Assembly: GCA_948629335.1 (NCBI GenBank)
Contig: CAPHZB010000030.1
Coordinates: 1-16,941 of the forward strand
Origin: an uncultured Bacilli bacterium
Lineage (GTDB): Bacteria > Bacillota_I > Bacilli_A > RF39 > UBA660
Length of the DNA: 16,941 nucleotides
Reading direction: 5' to 3'
Below are positions 14,492-16,941 of the stretch, one piece after another. Under the pieces are notes generated by a model. The model searched no databases. It was given only the letters and a program-made list of their open reading frames with translations, and was not told the origin of the DNA. The translations under genes were made by a program, and so were the position numbers. Every line of letters starts with the position of its first letter. Position 1 is the stretch's first letter.

Positions 14492-14534
14492 AAAAAAAGC
14501 CATTGAATAATTAAGCAATTTATTATTCAACAGC
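14492..14534 (-). terminator. Terminator of the AbiEi-repeat protein gene
   Basis: On the minus strand TTGAATAAT and ATTATTCAA (complement of 14503-14511 and 14522-14530) form a perfect 9-bp stem with a 10-nt loop. It is followed by TGGC and seven T residues (complement of 14492-14498). It lies 24 bp after the stop codon of the gene ending at 14554. Confidence 0.8.
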
Positions 14535-14553
14535 TCCTTCTTTTGCAAACAGA

Positions 14554-16830
14554 CTATAATTGTTTTATTTTTTGTGCCATCTCTTCTATAATTTGTTCTT
14601 GTTTTTCTTGATTATGAAGTGATAAACTATCCACTAAATCCATATAATCTTTTCTATATACTTGTGCTATTTTGGTTAATGATTCTTTTGACAATGTTGC
14701 TTCCTCTGTAAATAAAGTATTAAATTTGTTCCTTGATTCATCTAATGTATCATAATTTGTTTTACACAATAAAATAAGCTCCATAAGGTATTCTTCATTT
14801 AAATGATGTGCCATATAGTAGTGAAGAGCACCAATATAGTTTCTATTCTGCACATATTGTTTTAAATTTTGTAAATGATTCAAATAAGATGTATCTACTG
14901 GATGGAGTTCTTCCATAGAAGATTTCTCTATATAAACTGGTGTTGCAATAACTTCTTTCGATTTCTCAATTTTAAATAAAATGGATAGTAAATACTTATA
15001 TGTTAATAAATTTTTATATGGAATTCCTTTTAAATCCTTATTAAAATTGGATGTATTTAAAATAGAATAGCTAGTTTTATAATCCCCACTTTGGAGTGCC
15101 TCTTGTAATTGTTCTATCTTTTTATCTGAGGCTACACTTTCATTAAAACTAAGTGAAGTATGTGCATTTTCTTTTGCAATTTCAATCATATCTAAAATAT
15201 CTAAAAGCCAATGTTCATATATAGAGTTTTCCCCTAACTTATCGTAATAAGTTAAAATAGTATTGGTTATTTTTCTTACCTCTTCCATTTGTTCTATCGT
15301 TAAATAATCTTTATATTGTATAACTTGTATCCTTCTTGTCATACACTCTTCTAGTGCCTTTTTATCTGAAACACTCTCGTTTAAAATATAAATTTCATCA
15401 TATAACATTTTATAAATTTCAAACTCAAATGGTTCTTTGGCAAGCTTTATACATTCCACTACATTCTTAGAAGCTTCATGAATATCTCGATTACGAAGTG
15501 CTTCAAAAAAACGATGAAAATAATCTGATTCTGCAAATGGATAATTATAATTTGTATCGCCTATTCCAAACTTTTCAACGTTACGCATATATTTGAGAAT
15601 TCTTAAAACATTGTGTTTTAATCGGGATAAATAAGAATATTTTTTCTCCTGCTCTATTATTTCTTCTAATTCACAAAAATGGTGATCCCTTACCATTTCA
15701 TAAATTTCATCATCAGTAAGTACAACAGTGAATTTTGTTTGATTTTCTCCTTTTATAAGAGCTTCTTTATTTTTTTCATTCAATTCAATTAATTCGTCTA
15801 AAAGAGTAGAACAAATCTGAAGCATCTTATTTTGTTTACTATCAATTTTATGAACTATATCATAGGAAACAAGATAATCTCCATTTAGAATAGATTGGTT
15901 GAAAATATCTATGTCTTCTCCTATGTATTCTCTATCCTGAGTAGATAGTACATCTGTGCTATTCTTTAAAAGAAGTATTTTCTCAAGTAACCCCATATAG
16001 GCCTGATTGCTACTGTTATAAGTCCCTGCAATATCATCGTAGGAAACTTTCTTTCTTATAACAGATAACGCTTCTTCATATTTCCTTTTATCTACACAAC
16101 TCATAAACGTTTTAAATAAAGCGTAGCCTTTTCCTAAATAGGTTTGTCCTTTATTTTCAAATGACTGATGCATTGCAATACATGTCTTTAACAGTTGTAC
16201 TAGTGTTTGCGTGCTTATAAATAAGCTTCCTCTTTCCTCCTGTTCTATTTGACCACAAATATCTAAATGTTGTAATGCTGTGACAAAATCCTTTTGACAA
16301 ACTGCTTCATAAAACAATTTGTAATGCGCATTGTGGGGTGTATCCTCCTCATTAGTAAAATGTTCATTTTGTTTTGATAAGTCTTTGAACATGGTCAAAT
16401 CAAAACTTTTCCCTGAAAATTGTTGTATCTCCTGTAAAAGAAAAGCATATAGACTATGGGTTCTTTCAAAAAATGAATTTTCCTCTAATGATTCAATTAT
16501 TTTTTGCATTTCAACAAGTTTTTTATAGGCTAGCTTAAATCTTTTTTGTTGCACCATCTTAATAAATACAGATAGAATACGATAATAATTACTACGAATC
16601 TTGCTTTGTGAGGAATTAGCCTTATCTTTTATTTCTTCCTCTTTCGCCTCAACATTATCTTTCTGTAAAACAACCGTATATTCTCCACGAGCGATTTTAC
16701 TAAGAACGCCTGACTCAACCAGTTTACTAACCATATAGTCCGTAATGCCTAATTCTATTAATTCTCTTCGAAAAAGAACCAAACTATTCTTATCCCTTAA
16801 TTTATTCTTATATTCTTCTATATCTTTCAT
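14554..16830 (-). CDS. AbiEi-like winged-helix protein with about eight helical repeats
   Basis: I do not recognise this 758-residue protein as a named family. Residues about 15-54 (LVLFRRELIELGIT, then VSKLVESGVLSKIARGEYTV) follow the winged-helix N-terminus of AbiEi antitoxins and related regulators: a recognition helix, then LVxxGxLxxixRGxY. After a charged linker the rest is helical, without signal peptide or membrane segments. A unit recurs with consensus FxxAφxxrDYxxAxxφφ (φ hydrophobic), at about 87-105, 171-189, 240-258, 310-326, 440-457, 575-591 and 655-671, with a weaker copy near 376-392. Most copies are followed by a longer helix with LLxxIxxL. Spacing is about 65-90 residues, so this looks like a TPR-type solenoid. 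A DNA-binding head plus helical repeats recalls RRNPP peptide-sensing regulators, but the head is of a different type. AAGGGTGGG precedes the ATG; a terminator follows the gene, which seems to be transcribed alone. Confidence 0.8.
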   Translation of the reverse strand: MKDIEEYKNKLRDKNSLVLFRRELIELGITDYMVSKLVESGVLSKIARGEYTVVLQKDNVEAKEEEIKDKANSSQSKIRSNYYRILSVFIKMVQQKRFKLAYKKLVEMQKIIESLEENSFFERTHSLYAFLLQEIQQFSGKSFDLTMFKDLSKQNEHFTNEEDTPHNAHYKLFYEAVCQKDFVTALQHLDICGQIEQEERGSLFISTQTLVQLLKTCIAMHQSFENKGQTYLGKGYALFKTFMSCVDKRKYEEALSVIRKKVSYDDIAGTYNSSNQAYMGLLEKILLLKNSTDVLSTQDREYIGEDIDIFNQSILNGDYLVSYDIVHKIDSKQNKMLQICSTLLDELIELNEKNKEALIKGENQTKFTVVLTDDEIYEMVRDHHFCELEEIIEQEKKYSYLSRLKHNVLRILKYMRNVEKFGIGDTNYNYPFAESDYFHRFFEALRNRDIHEASKNVVECIKLAKEPFEFEIYKMLYDEIYILNESVSDKKALEECMTRRIQVIQYKDYLTIEQMEEVRKITNTILTYYDKLGENSIYEHWLLDILDMIEIAKENAHTSLSFNESVASDKKIEQLQEALQSGDYKTSYSILNTSNFNKDLKGIPYKNLLTYKYLLSILFKIEKSKEVIATPVYIEKSSMEELHPVDTSYLNHLQNLKQYVQNRNYIGALHYYMAHHLNEEYLMELILLCKTNYDTLDESRNKFNTLFTEEATLSKESLTKIAQVYRKDYMDLVDSLSLHNQEKQEQIIEEMAQKIKQL

Positions 16831-16848
16831 AATCCCACCCTTAAATTC

Positions 16849-16857
16849 ATTATAACA
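16849..16857 (-). promoter_or_regulatory. Extended -10 promoter of the AbiEi-repeat gene
   Basis: The minus strand reads TGTTATAAT. No clear -35 is present (GCATTT at 17 bp). Only 18 nt lie between the -10 and the ATG, so the leader would be about 12 nt, consisting mostly of the GGGTGGG ribosome binding site. Confidence 0.6.
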
Positions 16858-16895
16858 TAAGTTTAAGAAAAAAATGCACCTTTTAATAATCGAGT

Positions 16896-16931
16896 AGAGA
16901 AAATTAAATAAAGATTTTCTCTATTTAATTT
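16896..16931. repeat. Two overlapping, mutually exclusive inverted repeats at the right edge
   Basis: AGAGAAAAT (16896-16904) pairs with ATTTTCTCT (16914-16922), and AAATTAAATA (16901-16910) pairs with TATTTAATTT (16922-16931). The two hairpins share bases and cannot form together. They may be part of a terminator or attenuator of a gene beyond the right edge. Confidence 0.35.
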
Positions 16932-16941
16932 GTCCCTCTCA

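Noticed and set aside
14554..16830. Type IV toxin-antitoxin system (AbiE)
   Set aside because: Only the winged-helix N-terminus resembles AbiEi; there is no AbiEi C-terminal domain and no AbiEii nucleotidyltransferase gene beside it.
1..16941. tRNA or rRNA genes, CRISPR arrays, insertion sequences with inverted ends, or a replication origin
   Set aside because: None was seen on either strand when reading through the window.

Overview
The window is AT-rich, densely coded DNA from a low-GC Bacillota, most likely a spore-forming member of class Bacilli. It has a small acid-soluble spore protein gene of the SspI family, the Firmicutes cluster rlmN-prpC-prkC-rsgA-rpe, strong GGAGG-type ribosome binding sites and -10 boxes of the form TGnTATAAT. 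TGA is used as a stop (rsgA, prpC, yidD), which argues against a Mycoplasma-type code. I cannot place the organism more precisely from sequence alone.

Left block (1-6504, almost all minus strand): sspI runs on the plus strand and meets rpe tail to tail, with a bidirectional terminator lying inside the last codons of both genes. The minus-strand operon rlmN > prpC > prkC > rsgA > rpe is tightly packed (4-bp, 1-bp and 3-bp junctions). It combines 23S rRNA methylation, a Ser/Thr kinase-phosphatase signalling pair that senses the cell wall through PASTA repeats, a ribosome-assembly GTPase and a pentose-phosphate epimerase. Just upstream on the same strand are rnc (RNase III) and a small beta-rich protein that overlaps the rnc stop.

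Middle (6505-8178): rnc and yidD diverge from back-to-back promoters whose -35 hexamers overlap. yidD is translationally coupled (ATGA) to a lipoprotein of the zinc/manganese-binding ZnuA fold whose metal-ligand histidines are all replaced. After a clear terminator comes about 460 bp with no convincing gene, containing short direct repeats and a minus-strand terminator.

Right block (8179-16830, all minus strand): a MazF/PemK-like toxin without a visible antitoxin, a PMCA-type P-type Ca2+-ATPase, a fused ABC ATPase-permease of the MacB/FtsX type with a possible operator in its promoter region, and a 758-residue protein that joins an AbiEi-like winged-helix N-terminus to about eight degenerate helical repeats. 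This block looks more accessory than the left block. The AbiEi-repeat protein is the best candidate for something undescribed.

Across the window, rlmN, rnc, yidD and the 758-residue gene (and probably sspI) have only 15-19 nt between the -10 box and the start codon. This implies very short 5' leaders with the Shine-Dalgarno sequence at or near the mRNA end.
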